Shown in pieces: positions 39,415 through 48,768 of a stretch of 64,000 nucleotides of DNA. Each line of letters starts with the position of its first letter. The stretch's first letter is position 1. Under the pieces are notes generated by a model. It was not told the origin of the DNA and ran no database searches. It saw only the letters and a program-made list of their open reading frames with translations. The position numbers and the translations under genes were made by a program. This DNA comes from Vombatus ursinus (lineage: Eukaryota > Chordata > Mammalia > Diprotodontia > Vombatidae): positions 46,155,789-46,219,788 of the forward strand of contig NW_020954585.1 of the NCBI RefSeq assembly GCF_900497805.2, in the 5' to 3' direction.

Positions 39415-39585
39415 ATTTCATTGGTACAGGGAACTCCCTCTACCAGTGCTAGTTGGCATCTTCTCCTTAAACTATAGTTTTAGAGAATGAGAGCATCAGG
39501 GTCACACAACCAATATATTAGAGAGAAGACTTGAACTGGAGTCTTCCTGGCCTTGAGGCTGGCTTTCCATCCTCCACACTATGGA
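39415..39585 (-). mobile_element. CORE-SINE with alternative tail
   Basis: CATTGGTACAGGGAACTCCC, CCAGTGCTAGTTGGCATCTT and ACTATAGTTTTAGAGAATGA precede an antisense CORE and head. Confidence 0.7.
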
Positions 39586-39641
39586 ACGATTAGATATTGG
39601 CAAAATTCACAAAATTAACTACTTAAAGTAAGTGATAAAAT

Positions 39642-39897
39642 GCTTTTGTTGTTCAGTCAGTCACGTCTGATTCCTTGTGATCCCAGGTGGGGTTTTCTTG
39701 GCAAAGAGACTGGAATGGTTTGCCATTTCCCTCTCCAGCTTATTTTTACAGATGAGAAAACAGAGTCAAACAAGGTTAAGTGACTTGCCCAGGATCATTT
39801 AGATAACAAGTGTCTGAGGCTGGATTTGAACTAATGAAGATGAGTCTTCCTGACTTCAAGCCCTGTACTCTGTCCGTTGTGCCACCTAGCTGCCCCC
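39642..39897 (-). mobile_element. Mar1-type CORE-SINE, near full length
   Basis: GTTGTTCAGTCAGTCACGTC through GTTGTGCCACCTAGCTGCCC. Confidence 0.94.
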
Positions 39898-40054
39898 AGT
39901 AAGATTCTATGTCATGATAACATGATTGCAAGAGTTGGGAGGAGAGGGGTTTGCTGGCAACAGAAGATATCATAAACCTGAGGGTGGGGAGGGCTAAGAA
40001 GGAACAGTCTGGCTTTTACCAAAGAACCACCATTTAGAGGGCTCTGACTACTCA

Positions 40055-40112
40055 AGTCAAGTCAACAAGCATTTATTAAGTGTTTACTGTGTACCAGGCA
40101 CTGCATGGTGGT
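40055..40112 (-). mobile_element. L2 terminal fragment, antisense
   Basis: GTCAACAAGCATTTATTAAG and TACTGTGTACCAGGCACTGC. Confidence 0.8.
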
Positions 40113-40640
40113 GAAGTCCGGAGAATGAAGGATGGCTGATCTGGGCCCTGCCTCTTGACCAGAAGAGGACTTAGTGAACTTTAGGGGACCAGAGGATCTG
40201 TATTTGGAAGGGGGGCCAGAGCATCTTAGCAGCGTCTCCAAGACAACAGCAAGTCATCAGTATCTATTGAGATGAGAAAAGACAGATTCAAGGCTCTACA
40301 AGGAGCCCAGGAGAAAAGTTATACCATACCTAAAGCGGTCATCTTGAGAGCTCCACAAAAAGGACTTTCAGAGCTGTGTTACCCTGATGACGTTTGTACT
40401 CCCTAAGCGGGAACCCACTTTCCCCTGAACTCTGTATGTACCGGTACTGACTTTTGGAGATTGCTTTAATTATATGATCTCAATAAATACCATTTTCTAA
40501 AAGCTAATTCAATCTGGCTGCTTAATTGATTTCTAGCAGATAATATGTGTGTAGGGAAGTGAGCATACTGGTGGAGCTTAGGGACCATATTTCCCTTAAC
40601 CCTAGCCCTTCAAGGTTAACCCTAGAGTCCTGGGGGGTAC
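40113..40640 (+). mobile_element. Possible old solo LTR-like segment
   Basis: No SINE or LINE landmark. A plausible polyadenylation region (GATCTCAATAAATACCATTT, near 40480) precedes a T- and G-rich stretch, as in LTR R-U5 regions. Paired ends were not identified and family is unknown; treat as a weakly supported fossil. Confidence 0.25.
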
Positions 40641-40727
40641 ATCCTAGCTATCTTTTGGGAACCCATCCTGTCAGTGCAAATGGAGGTTGGGAGAGCAGAT
40701 CCAGAGCCAGTGCTACTCATCTATTTA

Positions 40728-40863
40728 CTCTCACTAGGGGGGTTTTTAAGCAAAGGCTGAATGACTACTTTGAGTATGGCATAGAGTGGATTCTTGTTCA
40801 GGTACAGTTTAGATTCAGCGATGACTGAGGTCCATCCCTTCTAAGGTCAGGATTCTCACTCTA
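40728..40863 (+). mobile_element. L3/CR1-type LINE 3' end
   Basis: AAGCAAAGGCTGAATGACTA, GAGTGGATTCTTGTTCAGGT and TCCCTTCTAAGGTCAGGATT correspond to the L3/CR1 terminal stretch. Confidence 0.65.
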
Positions 40864-40884
40864 TGGTAGTTACAGAGCCCTGTA

Positions 40885-41096
40885 CACATATCTACTGTCT
40901 CATTGGATTCTCACGTGAGACTTAGCACAAGTATTATTATCCCTTATGTTATGGATGAAAAAAATATCTCAGAGACATGAAATGATTTGTCCAAGGTCAC
41001 CCAGACAGTAAATGACACAGAGTCAGAGCTCTGAACCCAGGTCTACCTTTCATGTCCAATGCTTTCCCTGTTATCGCTTTATCACACTGCCTCTTA
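40885..41096 (-). mobile_element. MIR-type CORE-SINE
   Basis: TACTGTCTCATTGGATTCTC, TGTCCAAGGTCACCCAGACA and TTATCACACTGCCTCTT. Confidence 0.82.
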
Positions 41097-41194
41097 GGAA
41101 ATTTAGAAATTAGAAATATTTAGAAATACTCTGCAAAAATAAGTTTGGAAACATGAAAGAATTTGGTATCAATCTTCGGTTAGCCAGAAACCTA

Positions 41195-41330
41195 ATTAAT
41201 CGATCAACAAGTATTTATGAATTCATCAGAATGCTTTCTTCCTGGGATGTTTTGGTTAATTGAGGTTTCACTAGATTCATTCATTCATTTATTCAATCAG
41301 CAAATACTTTTGAGTGCCTGAGAGTGTAAC
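41195..41330 (-). mobile_element. Fragmentary L2 tails, antisense
   Basis: AATCGATCAACAAGTATTTA and CATTCATTTATTCAATCAGC are two partial inverted L2 ends. Confidence 0.45.
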
Positions 41331-41414
41331 ATGGGGGTTTTAAGCCTGATAGGCACATAAGCAGAATATATAACTCATTGTTGAGGAAGGCAGAGGAATC
41401 AGCTAGTCTTTCCC

Positions 41415-41575
41415 AGAGCTGACTCAGGGATTCTAAGCCGGTCACTCGCTGTGTGACCTTGGAAAGTCAGTCAGTCTTTGGGCCACAGCTTCCTTCTCTT
41501 TCAAAAGAGTAGGTTGGGCCAGGTGAGTTCTCAAATCCTTCCCATGTTTTAATAGTCTAAGCCCGTGACTCTAAG
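41415..41575 (+). mobile_element. MIR-type CORE-SINE
   Basis: CTCGCTGTGTGACCTTGGAA and CCAGGTGAGTTCTCAAATCC. Confidence 0.78.
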
Positions 41576-41694
41576 CAGAGCTGCTGGCATCAGAAACATC
41601 ATTTAGAAAGAAGGGTAGGGACCAAGAGAACTGAAAAGCCATAGAACATTAACGAAGGAGGACAAAAGTAAAAGAAAATCCCTGTAAGCAAGGA

Positions 41695-42215
41695 AGCTGA
41701 CATGACATGCGCTTTGGGTTTACAAAACGCTTTTTCCACATGAGCTCATCTGATCCTCACAACCACTCTAGGAGGTAAAGGCTATAGGTATTATCACCAT
41801 TTGACAGAGAAGGAAACTGGGGCTTAGATCCATTGAATGGCTAGCCCATGGTCACACAGCCAGTAAATGTTGGGGGACAGGATTCTAACCCTGGGTTATT
41901 TTTTTAAGTTGTTACTGCTATCTATTATTTTCACATAACCTTCATTTTCTGAGTCTATACCTCCCCCTTCCCATATTCAATGAGCTGTCTATTGTAACAA
42001 AGAATAAAAGAGAAGGAAAAGAAAACAGTTTCCAAAACTAAACACCTCCACCAAATCTGCAGAGGTCCACACCCATAATCCCTGACCTTTGCAAAGAAGA
42101 GAGGGAGGTACTCTTCCTCTCCAGGGCCAAGTTTGGTCATTATCATTGCACAAAGTATACATAACCCTTGTTTTTTCTGACTCCTAATCCAGCATCCTTT
42201 CCCCTATACCATAAT
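41695..42215 (-). mobile_element. MIR-type CORE-SINE split by an old L1 piece
   Basis: TTTACAAAACGCTTTTTCCA, TGATCCTCACAACCACTCTA and CAGGATTCTAACCCTGG before; TTTCTGACTCCTAATCCAGC and CCCTATACCATAATGCCTCT after. Confidence 0.85.
41895..42161 (-). mobile_element. L1 3' end, older subfamily, nested in MIR
   Basis: CTATTGTAACAAAGAATAAA, GAGGTCCACACCCATAATCC and GGGCCAAGTTTGGTCATTAT. The 9-base flanks TAACCCTGG (41886-41894) and TAACCCTTG (42162-42170) look like a target duplication. Confidence 0.65.
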
Positions 42216-42277
42216 GCCTCTAGGTAAAAATCCCATGGAGAAAAGATGTTGTGAAATAGTGGGGAGTTACAGCTAGC

Positions 42278-42740
42278 TAGCATTTATATGGGGCAGCGGG
42301 GTGGCACAGTAGATAGAGCACTGGACCTATAGTCAGGAAGACCTGAGTTCAAGTGTAACCTCAGATACTTCCTAGCTGTGTGACCCTGGGCAAGTCACTT
42401 AACCTTATTTGCCTCAGTTTCCTCATATGTTAAAATGAGCTGGAGAGGAAAATGGCAAACCACTCCAGTATCTTTGCCAAGAAAACTCCAAATGGGGTCG
42501 TGGAGAGTTGGAAGTGCCCTGAGTGACGGCACAGCAACAATAGCAGCATTTATATGGTGCTTTAAAGTTTGCAAAGAGCTGTGTGTATTATCACATTTGA
42601 TCCTAACAGCCCTCTGAGGTAGGAGCTCCTGTTATCCCCATTTTACAGAAGATGAGAGATGTTAAGTGAATTGCCCAGGGTCTCACAGCTAAGTGTTTGA
42701 AGACGGATTTGAACTTGGGACCCACTGCACCATGTAGTGT
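42278..42740 (-). mobile_element. MIR-type CORE-SINE split by Mar1
   Basis: TAGCTAGCATTTATATGG, then after the SINE GTGCTTTAAAGTTTGCAAAG and CATTTTACAGAAGATGAGAG. Confidence 0.88.
42292..42544 (+). mobile_element. Mar1-type CORE-SINE with perfect target duplication
   Basis: GGCAGCGGGGTGGCACAGTA through GACGGCACAGCAACAAT. AGCATTTATATGG is repeated exactly at 42279-42291 and 42545-42557. Confidence 0.96.
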
Positions 42741-42762
42741 TCTTATAACAGCTGATATAGGA

Positions 42763-42905
42763 GGTGGCAGAATAGTGGATATGGTATCGGGCCTAGAGTC
42801 AGGAAAACTGGGTTTGAATCCTGGCTTTGAACCTTAATTAAATGAAATTATATGTGCCAGCTGCTTTGCAAACCTAAAAGCATAGTATACATATTAGCTA
42901 TTATT
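42763..42905 (+). mobile_element. MIR-type CORE-SINE, CORE deleted
   Basis: GGCAGAATAGTGGATATGGT, AACTGGGTTTGAATCCTGGC, then directly the tail GCTGCTTTGCAAACCTAAAA and TTAGCTATTATTGTTG. Confidence 0.78.
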
Positions 42906-43029
42906 GTTGTCATTATTATTAACAATAATCATAATAATTAGTTTAATCTTGTTGAGTTTGTTGTAAAGGGGATCCTGGCCGGATGAAGGGTAGACTAGAT
43001 TACTTCTGCAGTTTCATCTAACTCTCTGA

Positions 43030-43362
43030 TTCTGTGAAGTCATTTCATTCTCTGAGCCTCAGTTTCCTACTCTGTAAAATGGGGGAAATTAAACTTGTAC
43101 TATTTGCCTCCCTGGATTATTGTGAGGAAATGATTTTGGAGGTGGAAATCATGCTAGTTCTTAAGTCAGAGGACCTAGGTTAGAATCCCGCCTCTGAAAT
43201 TTATTCTCTGTGTGACCTTGGACAAGTCACTTAAACTCCTTGGGCTTCCGTTCTCTCGACTATAAGATGAGGGGAGGAGTTTGGACCAGGTGGCCTTCGA
43301 GGTCCCTTCCGGCTTTAGATGTATTGAGCTCAAACTTCAAGCGCTGTAGAAACAAGAATTAT
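43030..43362 (+). mobile_element. MIR-type CORE-SINE split by another MIR
   Basis: CTCTGAGCCTCAGTTTCCTA and GATTATTGTGAGGAAATGAT before; AAACTTCAAGCGCTGTAGAA after 43331, which is the missing MIR tail. Confidence 0.72.
43137..43330 (+). mobile_element. MIR-type CORE-SINE nested in a MIR
   Basis: CAGAGGACCTAGGTTAGAAT, GTGTGACCTTGGACAAGTCA and CCTTCGAGGTCCCTTCCGGC. Confidence 0.88.
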
Positions 43363-43369
43363 TGAAGCA

Positions 43370-43562
43370 CTCTGCGTGTTCTTTACTTTCACTCTCACGG
43401 CATCCGATGAAGGAGGTAGCGTATATTATGTTCCCCATTTTACAGAGGAGGAAACTGAGGTTCAGAGAAAGAGAAACTTTTCTCGAGTTAGGACAGATAG
43501 GGAGTGTCAGAGTCAAAACTGAAATGCGTAAGCCCTTTGACGACGGCTCCGAGGCTGCCTTA
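43370..43562 (-). mobile_element. MIR-type CORE-SINE
   Basis: CTTTCACTCTCACGGCATCC, CATTTTACAGAGGAGGAAAC and GGCTCCGAGGCTGCCTTA. Several CpGs kept. Confidence 0.83.
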
Positions 43563-43915
43563 TGGGAAATAGGGTTGTGTAAAGAGAAAGGAAGTCTGTC
43601 TAAGGGCTGGAGTGAGGCGGTTCCCCTGGAAGGGAGTTTGCCCCATCAAGCGGCTTTCATTCTGGCCTTTTGAGGCACAAATCACACTGAGCTAGTGCCA
43701 ACCGGCTGCACGGTTTTTAGCTGAGGCTGTTTTTATTGTTTTATGTAACAACCAAACTAATAAGAGTTGAAGACAGTTGACATGCCTGCCTCCCTGCTGA
43801 GGAGGCTGGGAATAATTAATACAAACCTGATTTGGGAGATTGTCTTGGGCAGGTTTTTTGTTTGGTTGGGAAAGAAAGGAGGAGCTTCAGGGTACTACTG
43901 ATGATAAATACAGTG
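43563..43915. other. High-complexity repeat-free block; candidate conserved noncoding DNA
   Basis: About 350 bases lacking repeat landmarks between a MIR and the polypurine tract. AT-rich motifs AACAACCAAACTAATAAGAG and GGGAATAATTAATACAAACC are of the kind seen in developmental enhancers; conservation cannot be judged from one sequence. Confidence 0.35.
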
Positions 43916-43920
43916 AGATT

Positions 43921-44508
43921 TCAAAGAGGAAGGAAAGAGGAAAAAAAGAGAAGAGGAGAAAGAGGAGGAGAAAAAGGAGAAGAAAAAACAGGAGGAAAAG
44001 GAGAAATAAGAAAAGGAAGAAGCAAGAAGAGAAAGACGAAAAAGCAAGAAGATAAACAAGAAAAAGATGGGAAGGAGGAAGAAGCAGAAAGAAAGAAAGG
44101 AAGAAGAAAAAGAGGAAAAAGAAAGGAAGAATGAAAAAAGAAAGAGGAGGAAGAAGGTGGAGGAAGAAGAGGAAGAAGCAAAAGGAGAAAAAGGAGGAAG
44201 AGGAATAAGAAAAAGGAGAGAGGGAATAAGAAGATGGTGGAAGAAAAGGAAGAGGCAGGAGGAGACAGGGAGAAGAAGAAAAAGAAGGGGGAGGGAGGAA
44301 GAAGGTAGAGAAAAAAGGAAGAAGAAAAAGAAATAGGAAGAAAAGCAGGAAGAGTAAAAGGAAGCCAAATTAGAAGAAAAAAGGAGGAAGAAAAAGAAAA
44401 AAGAAATCAAATTGGAAGAAAAAAGAAGGGGAAGGAGGAAAAGGAGAAAGAGAAAAAGGAAAAGAAAGAAGCATGAAGAGGAAGAATGTAGAATGAAAAA
44501 GGCGAGGC
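43921..44508 (+). repeat. Polypurine (A/G) tract of about 590 bases
   Basis: Almost only A and G, in GAAGAA, GGAAGA and AAAGGAGG units with scattered pyrimidines. It produces long artefactual open frames on both strands (Lys/Glu/Arg-rich one way, Ser/Phe/Leu-rich the other). A purine strand this long can form triplex (H-) DNA. Confidence 0.95.
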
Positions 44509-44511
44509 AAG

Positions 44512-44800
44512 AAGCATGTATTAAGCACTTACTAAGTGCCAGGCACTGTGCTGAGTTCTGGGAATACAAATCCCCCCAAAAAGAAAGACAATCCTGCTCT
44601 CAAAGAACTTGCACTCCAATGTGGGTGAGGGTGGGGGTGCGGGAGAGAGATGGTGTTGAAGCCAGAAGCAGAACCAGGAAAGGAATGAAAGCTGGCTCCC
44701 TCCCCCAAATGGAGGCCCTGGGAGGAACTCGCCAGTGGGGGAAGGGGGGTGGCATGGAAGAAAGATGTTCCAGGATGGGACAGCTGCTGAGGCATAATGT
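44512..44800 (-). mobile_element. L2 3' part, antisense, G-rich
   Basis: AAGCATGTATTAAGCACTTA, GTGCCAGGCACTGTGCTGAG, TCTCAAAGAACTTGCACTCC and AGATGTTCCAGGATGGGACA. Confidence 0.78.
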
Positions 44801-44964
44801 TGAAAGAAAAGGAAAGAGCAGGCAAGAAAGAGGAGGAGACAGAAAGGGAAAACAACTAAGAAAGAGGAGAGAATGCGGGGGTGGGGGGTAGGATGATGAA
44901 GAATAGGAAGGATGAAGAGAAAGAATTACGAACTATTGACCAAAAGAACACCTAAAAGGGGGTT

Positions 44965-45450
44965 GCTGTTGTTCGTCCTTACCGATGACGTCACAATGTT
45001 GGGGTGTGGGTGATATCTTCACTTGCCCTTGAATTGGATTTCAGTGAGGCAGAGTTGTGTACCATCTTCAGCCTCACTCTCTCTTCCAGAGTCACTGAAG
45101 TCCAGTGGCAAGACAAAAGTCAAGATGAATGGCGATGGCCCAAGATGCAATGGGTGACCTCGGCATTTTTTATATCTGACCAAGCTCTAAGCACTCCACA
45201 ATCTCCTTCATGGCTGGTGGAGCAAATTGTTCTAATGTACTCTTTCCACCGGGGGGACGTCTTCATGTGCTTGAGGCAGACATTCCCCTAACTCACTGAT
45301 GGATTTGAGGCCTGGTGGTTACCTTCAACCTGGTTTACCAGGGTGTGGCAGTTGCCAATGCTAGTTTCTTGGAGCCACAGGTGAGAGTTGGGTGAAGGTG
45401 GACACCAGAGGAGGATGAGCAGCCCTGAAAAGGGCTTGGCTAGCCCTCAC
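44965..45450 (+). mobile_element. Unclassified dispersed marsupial repeat with a CRE palindrome
   Basis: GTTGTTCGTCCTTACCGATG, GAATTGGATTTCAGTGAGGC, TCCAGTGGCAAGACAAAAGT, GATGGCCCAAGATGCAATGG, AGCAAATTGTTCTAATGTAC and TTGCCAATGCTAGTTTCTTG. I recall this order from other marsupial sequence, but not a family name. TGACGTCA lies at 44986-44993. Confidence 0.55.
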
Positions 45451-45477
45451 ACCAGAGGTGTTAGTCCTCTCTAAATA

Positions 45478-45620
45478 CCCCACTGGATAGAGCACCTGGC
45501 CTGGAGTCAAGAAGACCTAAGTTCAAATCTGGCCACAGACACTTACTAGCTATGTGACCCTGGACAAGTCATTTAACCCAATTTGCCCCAGTTTTCTCAT
45601 CTGAAAAATGAATGAACAAC
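45478..45620 (+). mobile_element. Mar1-type CORE-SINE, internally deleted
   Basis: ACTGGATAGAGCACCTGGCC, CCCCAGTTTTCTCATCTGAA joins directly to AATGAATGAACAACAATAC, so most of the RTE-like tail is gone. Confidence 0.87.
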
Positions 45621-45627
45621 AATACAA

Positions 45628-45822
45628 GTTGATAGTGGCCTGATATAGGGGATAAAGAGCTGGACCTGGAAATAGGAAGTATTTATCACTTCACTCTATT
45701 TGCCTCAGTTTCCTCATTTGTAAAATGAACTGGAGAAGGACATAGCAAACCACTCCAGTATCTTTGCCAAGAAAACCCCAAATGGAGTCATGAAGAATTG
45801 GACATGACTGAAACAACAGAAC
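45628..45822 (+). mobile_element. Mar1-type CORE-SINE, CORE partly deleted
   Basis: GGCCTGATATAGGGGATAAA, GGAGAAGGACATAGCAAACC and GGACATGACTGAAACAACAG. Confidence 0.88.
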
Positions 45823-46240
45823 AGTCTAAAAGGATGTATATGTGTGTGTAATGGGTTAGGAGAGGATATCTGAATCGTAAAACCAGATTAGGAATGTATG
45901 GAGAAATTTGGAAATTAAAAAAAAATGCAAATATAGATGATGTCTATACTTGTATAGATACATCTGGCTCAAAGACAAGCAGTCCAGGTTATCACTAGGA
46001 TATTTGATTTGCAAGGCACCAAACCTCTACCTGTTGGGAAATATCTGAAAACTGGTTATAGATCAATCAACTATACAGGTAATGGAGTAAATATTACATT
46101 TGTTTCTCCAAATGTTTTAGTGTTCTGCAGCTGTTGCCATCTGAGGTGATGATGAAGGACAGGGAGAGCAATAGAAAATGCTTAAAGAAAGGCATAGATT
46201 GGTGTGTTTCGTCCCACCTGAAGATGGGAAATTAAAGCAA
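45823..46240. other. Repeat-poor AT-rich interval
   Basis: No landmark repeat; short alternating TATATGTGTGTG at 45838-45849. No exon supported. Confidence 0.35.
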
Positions 46241-46312
46241 AACTCAATCAATTAATTCATTAAGCCCCTACCATGTCCCAGGTGCCATGTAAGGCACTGC
46301 TTCTCATTACTA
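46241..46312 (-). mobile_element. L2 terminal fragment, antisense
   Basis: CAATCAATTAATTCATTAAG and CCCCTACCATGTCCCAGGTG. Confidence 0.7.
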
Positions 46313-46334
46313 TTACAATTATTATTGAAGAATC

Positions 46335-46495
46335 TAGCAGAGAGTGTATCATGGGAATGTTAGAAATAATCAGGAAGACCTGGGTTCATATCCCACATCT
46401 GATACCTACCAGCTGGGGAAGTAACAGACTGTCTGAGCTTCAATTTCCTTGTCTATAAAATGGGAACAATAATACTTGTGGCACTTGTGCTCCAC
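46335..46495 (+). mobile_element. MIR-type CORE-SINE
   Basis: GGAAGACCTGGGTTCATATC, GATACCTACCAGCTGGGGAA and TTCCTTGTCTATAAAATGGG. Confidence 0.82.
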
Positions 46496-46499
46496 GTGT

Positions 46500-46965
46500 C
46501 TAGAAGGCAATTTCTCCTCACCTCTTGGTCTTGGAATCCCTAGTTCCCTTCAAAGCTTGGATCAAAGGCCACTGCCAATCAGCTCCCTGGCTTCTTCCCT
46601 ACATTAGCTTGTATTTATCTTGTACAAATTGCTGATCTGCATTGGGAGCAGGAGTTTCCTCCCTGACAGTTCTCTGTTCCAAAGTTAAGGTGGTAAATAG
46701 GATTTTAGGAAAGTTAGATATGATAGACCTCTGGAGAAAATTGAATGGGAATAGAAAGGAATATGCCTTTTTCTCAGCAGTACATGGCATTTACACAAAA
46801 ATTGACCACATATTAGGGAATGAAAGTTCTAATGAAACCATGGTTTTTTATTCCCTGACCCCAATTATTTTGTATGTACCTTTATGTATACTATGCGTGG
46901 TATGTAAATGCCTTGAAGGCAGGAATTGTTTCATTTTTGCCTAAAAACTAGCACAGTGTCTGGTA
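46500..46965 (+). mobile_element. L2-like tail split by an L1 endonuclease fragment
   Basis: GTTCCCTTCAAAGCTTGGAT and TACATTAGCTTGTATTTATC before; GTATGTAAATGCCTTGAAGG and AACTAGCACAGTGTCTGGTA after the insert, continuing L2 order. Confidence 0.65.
46690..46850 (+). mobile_element. L1 ORF2 endonuclease-domain fragment
   Basis: Translates LGKLDMIDLWRKLNGN and KEYAFFSAVHGIYTKIDHIL, matching the L1 endonuclease stretch DIWR.LNP...KEYTFFS..H.TYSRIDYFL. No 3' end is present, so it is either the 5' piece of a deleted copy or a patch insertion. Confidence 0.82.
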
Positions 46966-46982
46966 CATAGGATAGGGAGAGT

Positions 46983-47230
46983 TAGTTAGCTATCACTTAC
47001 CACATGCCTATCATGTGTCAGACTCTATGCTAAGCAATGGAGATACAAAGAAAAGCAAAAGACAGCCCCTGTCCTCAAGAAGCTCCCCATTTAATGGGGG
47101 CAATAACATGAAAACAGCTATATACAAACAAGATATTAGAAGGATAAATTGGAGATAATCAGCAGAGGGAAAGCACTAGCATTTAGGGAGATATGGAAAG
47201 TTCTTGCAGAAGGTGAGACTAGACCTAAGG
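46983..47230 (-). mobile_element. L2 3' end, antisense
   Basis: GTTAGCTATCACTTACCACA, GATACAAAGAAAAGCAAAAG, CCTCAAGAAGCTCCCCATTT and GGAGATAATCAGCAGAGGGA. Confidence 0.88.
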
Positions 47231-47239
47231 TTTATTTTT

Positions 47240-47295
47240 TTTAAGTTTAGGGAATTCCTGGGTAAGGAAACTCCCTCTAATGGTGCTAGTCTGTA
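47240..47295 (-). mobile_element. Alternative CORE-SINE tail fragment
   Basis: GGGAATTCCTGGGTAAGGAA and ACTCCCTCTAATGGTGCTAG. Confidence 0.5.
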
Positions 47296-47325
47296 CATAA
47301 TAGATGACTAGTAATACTCATTAAT

Positions 47326-47845
47326 TGAGGCAGTTAAATGATAGAGTAGATAGGGCACTATCAGGAAGATCTGACTTCAAATCTGATCTCAGACACTTGC
47401 TAGCTGTATGATGGGCAAGTCACTTAGCTTTTGTCTACCTCAGTTTCCTTTTCTGTAAAAGGGGCCTAATAATAGCAACTACTTCCCAAGGTTATTGTGA
47501 AAATAAAATGAGAAAATATTTATAAACTCCTTGCAAATCTTTTTGTTGTTGTTCAGTCATTTAGAATTGTGTTCAACTCTTTGTAAACCCATTTGGGGTT
47601 TTCTTGGCAAAGATACTGGATAGATTTGCCATTTCCCTTTCCAGCTCATTTTACAGATGAGGAAACTGAGGCAAATAGGGTTAAGTGGCTTGCCCTGGGT
47701 CACACAACTGGTGTATATCTGAGGCCAGATTTGAACTCAGGAAGATGAGTCTTCTGGACTTCAGACCCGGTACTCTAATCACGTTATCACGTAGCTGCCT
47801 TTGTAAATTTTAAAAAGCACTATAAAAAAGCTAGCTATTATTATT
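47326..47845 (+). mobile_element. MIR-type CORE-SINE split by Mar1
   Basis: ATGATAGAGTAGATAGGGCA, CTTTTCTGTAAAAGGGGCCT and AAACTCCTTGCAAATCT before; AAAAAGCACTATAAAAAAGC and TAGCTATTATTATTATTAC after. Confidence 0.87.
47541..47798 (-). mobile_element. Mar1-type CORE-SINE, near full length
   Basis: TTGTTGTTGTTCAGTCATTT through ATCACGTAGCTGCC. Confidence 0.94.
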
Positions 47846-47849
47846 ATTA

Positions 47850-48050
47850 CATCCTTCCTCAGACACTAACTATGCAACTTGGGTGACCTTGACCCAGCTA
47901 AGTCTCAGTTTCCTTATCCATAAAATGTGGATGATAAAACCTGTGGTGCCGACCTCACAGGGTGATTGTGGGGCTCGAATGAGATAATGTTTGTAAAAAT
48001 GTTTTGCAAATTTGAAAACATTATATAAAGGTCAGCTATTATTGTTATTA
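47850..48050 (+). mobile_element. MIR-type CORE-SINE
   Basis: CTCAGACACTAACTATGCAA, CCTTATCCATAAAATGTGGA and GTTTTGCAAATTTGAAAACA. Confidence 0.87.
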
Positions 48051-48059
48051 GCAATTATA

Positions 48060-48670
48060 TTAATAAATTAAGACCAGTAAAAAGAGGATATTCTTCATCA
48101 AGTAAAAGAAGGAGGAAAAATGAGGTATGAGAACATGAAGAAAGGGGTGATTTGTGTTCACTCTTTTTATTGTTATTGGTTTGAGAAATGTGATATTTAA
48201 AAGGAATCGGATCAAGCTAAAGAGAAAAATGGTTGACAGACTGGTAATGCAGAAAGGAGAGAAGGGATTTGGATGAATGATACTGTTTTTAATGTTTTTT
48301 TAAAGAAGCACCCCCCGCTTTTAGTCTAGCCAGAAATGCCTTTCAATAAAAATCCATGCACCCTCATGAGATAATAGATGTGAAGAGGCTTTGATCTCTT
48401 GAAAGAAAGATGCTCGGTAAAGCCAAGGCATTGTGACTATTTAATTTTTATTTCTCATTTTAATCTGGTCTTAACACATGAGGACGAAGCCAGCATTGGC
48501 TAACTTAGGATGTATAATTAAAGTGACTGGACATTATGGTTTGGCCAGGATGGTCTTAGCTTTTAATAACCAATATTGGGTGGGCAAGAATCCTGCAAAA
48601 TGCCCTTTAAACCGATTTCTCCTTGGTAGCTATGGACCAATTACGGAATGTTTTTTTGCTTTGTAAATTT
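48060..48670. other. Long high-complexity repeat-free block; candidate conserved noncoding DNA
   Basis: About 600 bases without a SINE or LINE landmark in a region otherwise full of them. Contains ATGAGGACGAAGCCAGCATTG, AATTAAAGTGACTGGACATT and ACCAATTACGGAATG. This is the best block by length and complexity, though function is not shown. Confidence 0.4.
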
Positions 48671-48674
48671 CCAT

Positions 48675-48768
48675 ATTGAAAAACCAGAGGATTTTAGAAG
48701 GGACTTTAGAAGTCATCTGGTCCAACTTCCTCATTTTACAAAAGAGGAAACTAAGGCCGAGAGAGGAC
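48675..48768 (-). mobile_element. MIR fragment
   Basis: GGATTTTAGAAGGGACTTTA and CATTTTACAAAAGAGGAAAC; joined head-on to the next, sense MIR. Confidence 0.78.

Noticed and set aside
43832-44891. Long open frames (up to about 224 codons) on both strands
   Set aside because: They lie in the polypurine tract and encode only low-complexity Lys/Glu/Arg or Ser/Phe/Leu strings; stop codons are simply rare in such DNA.
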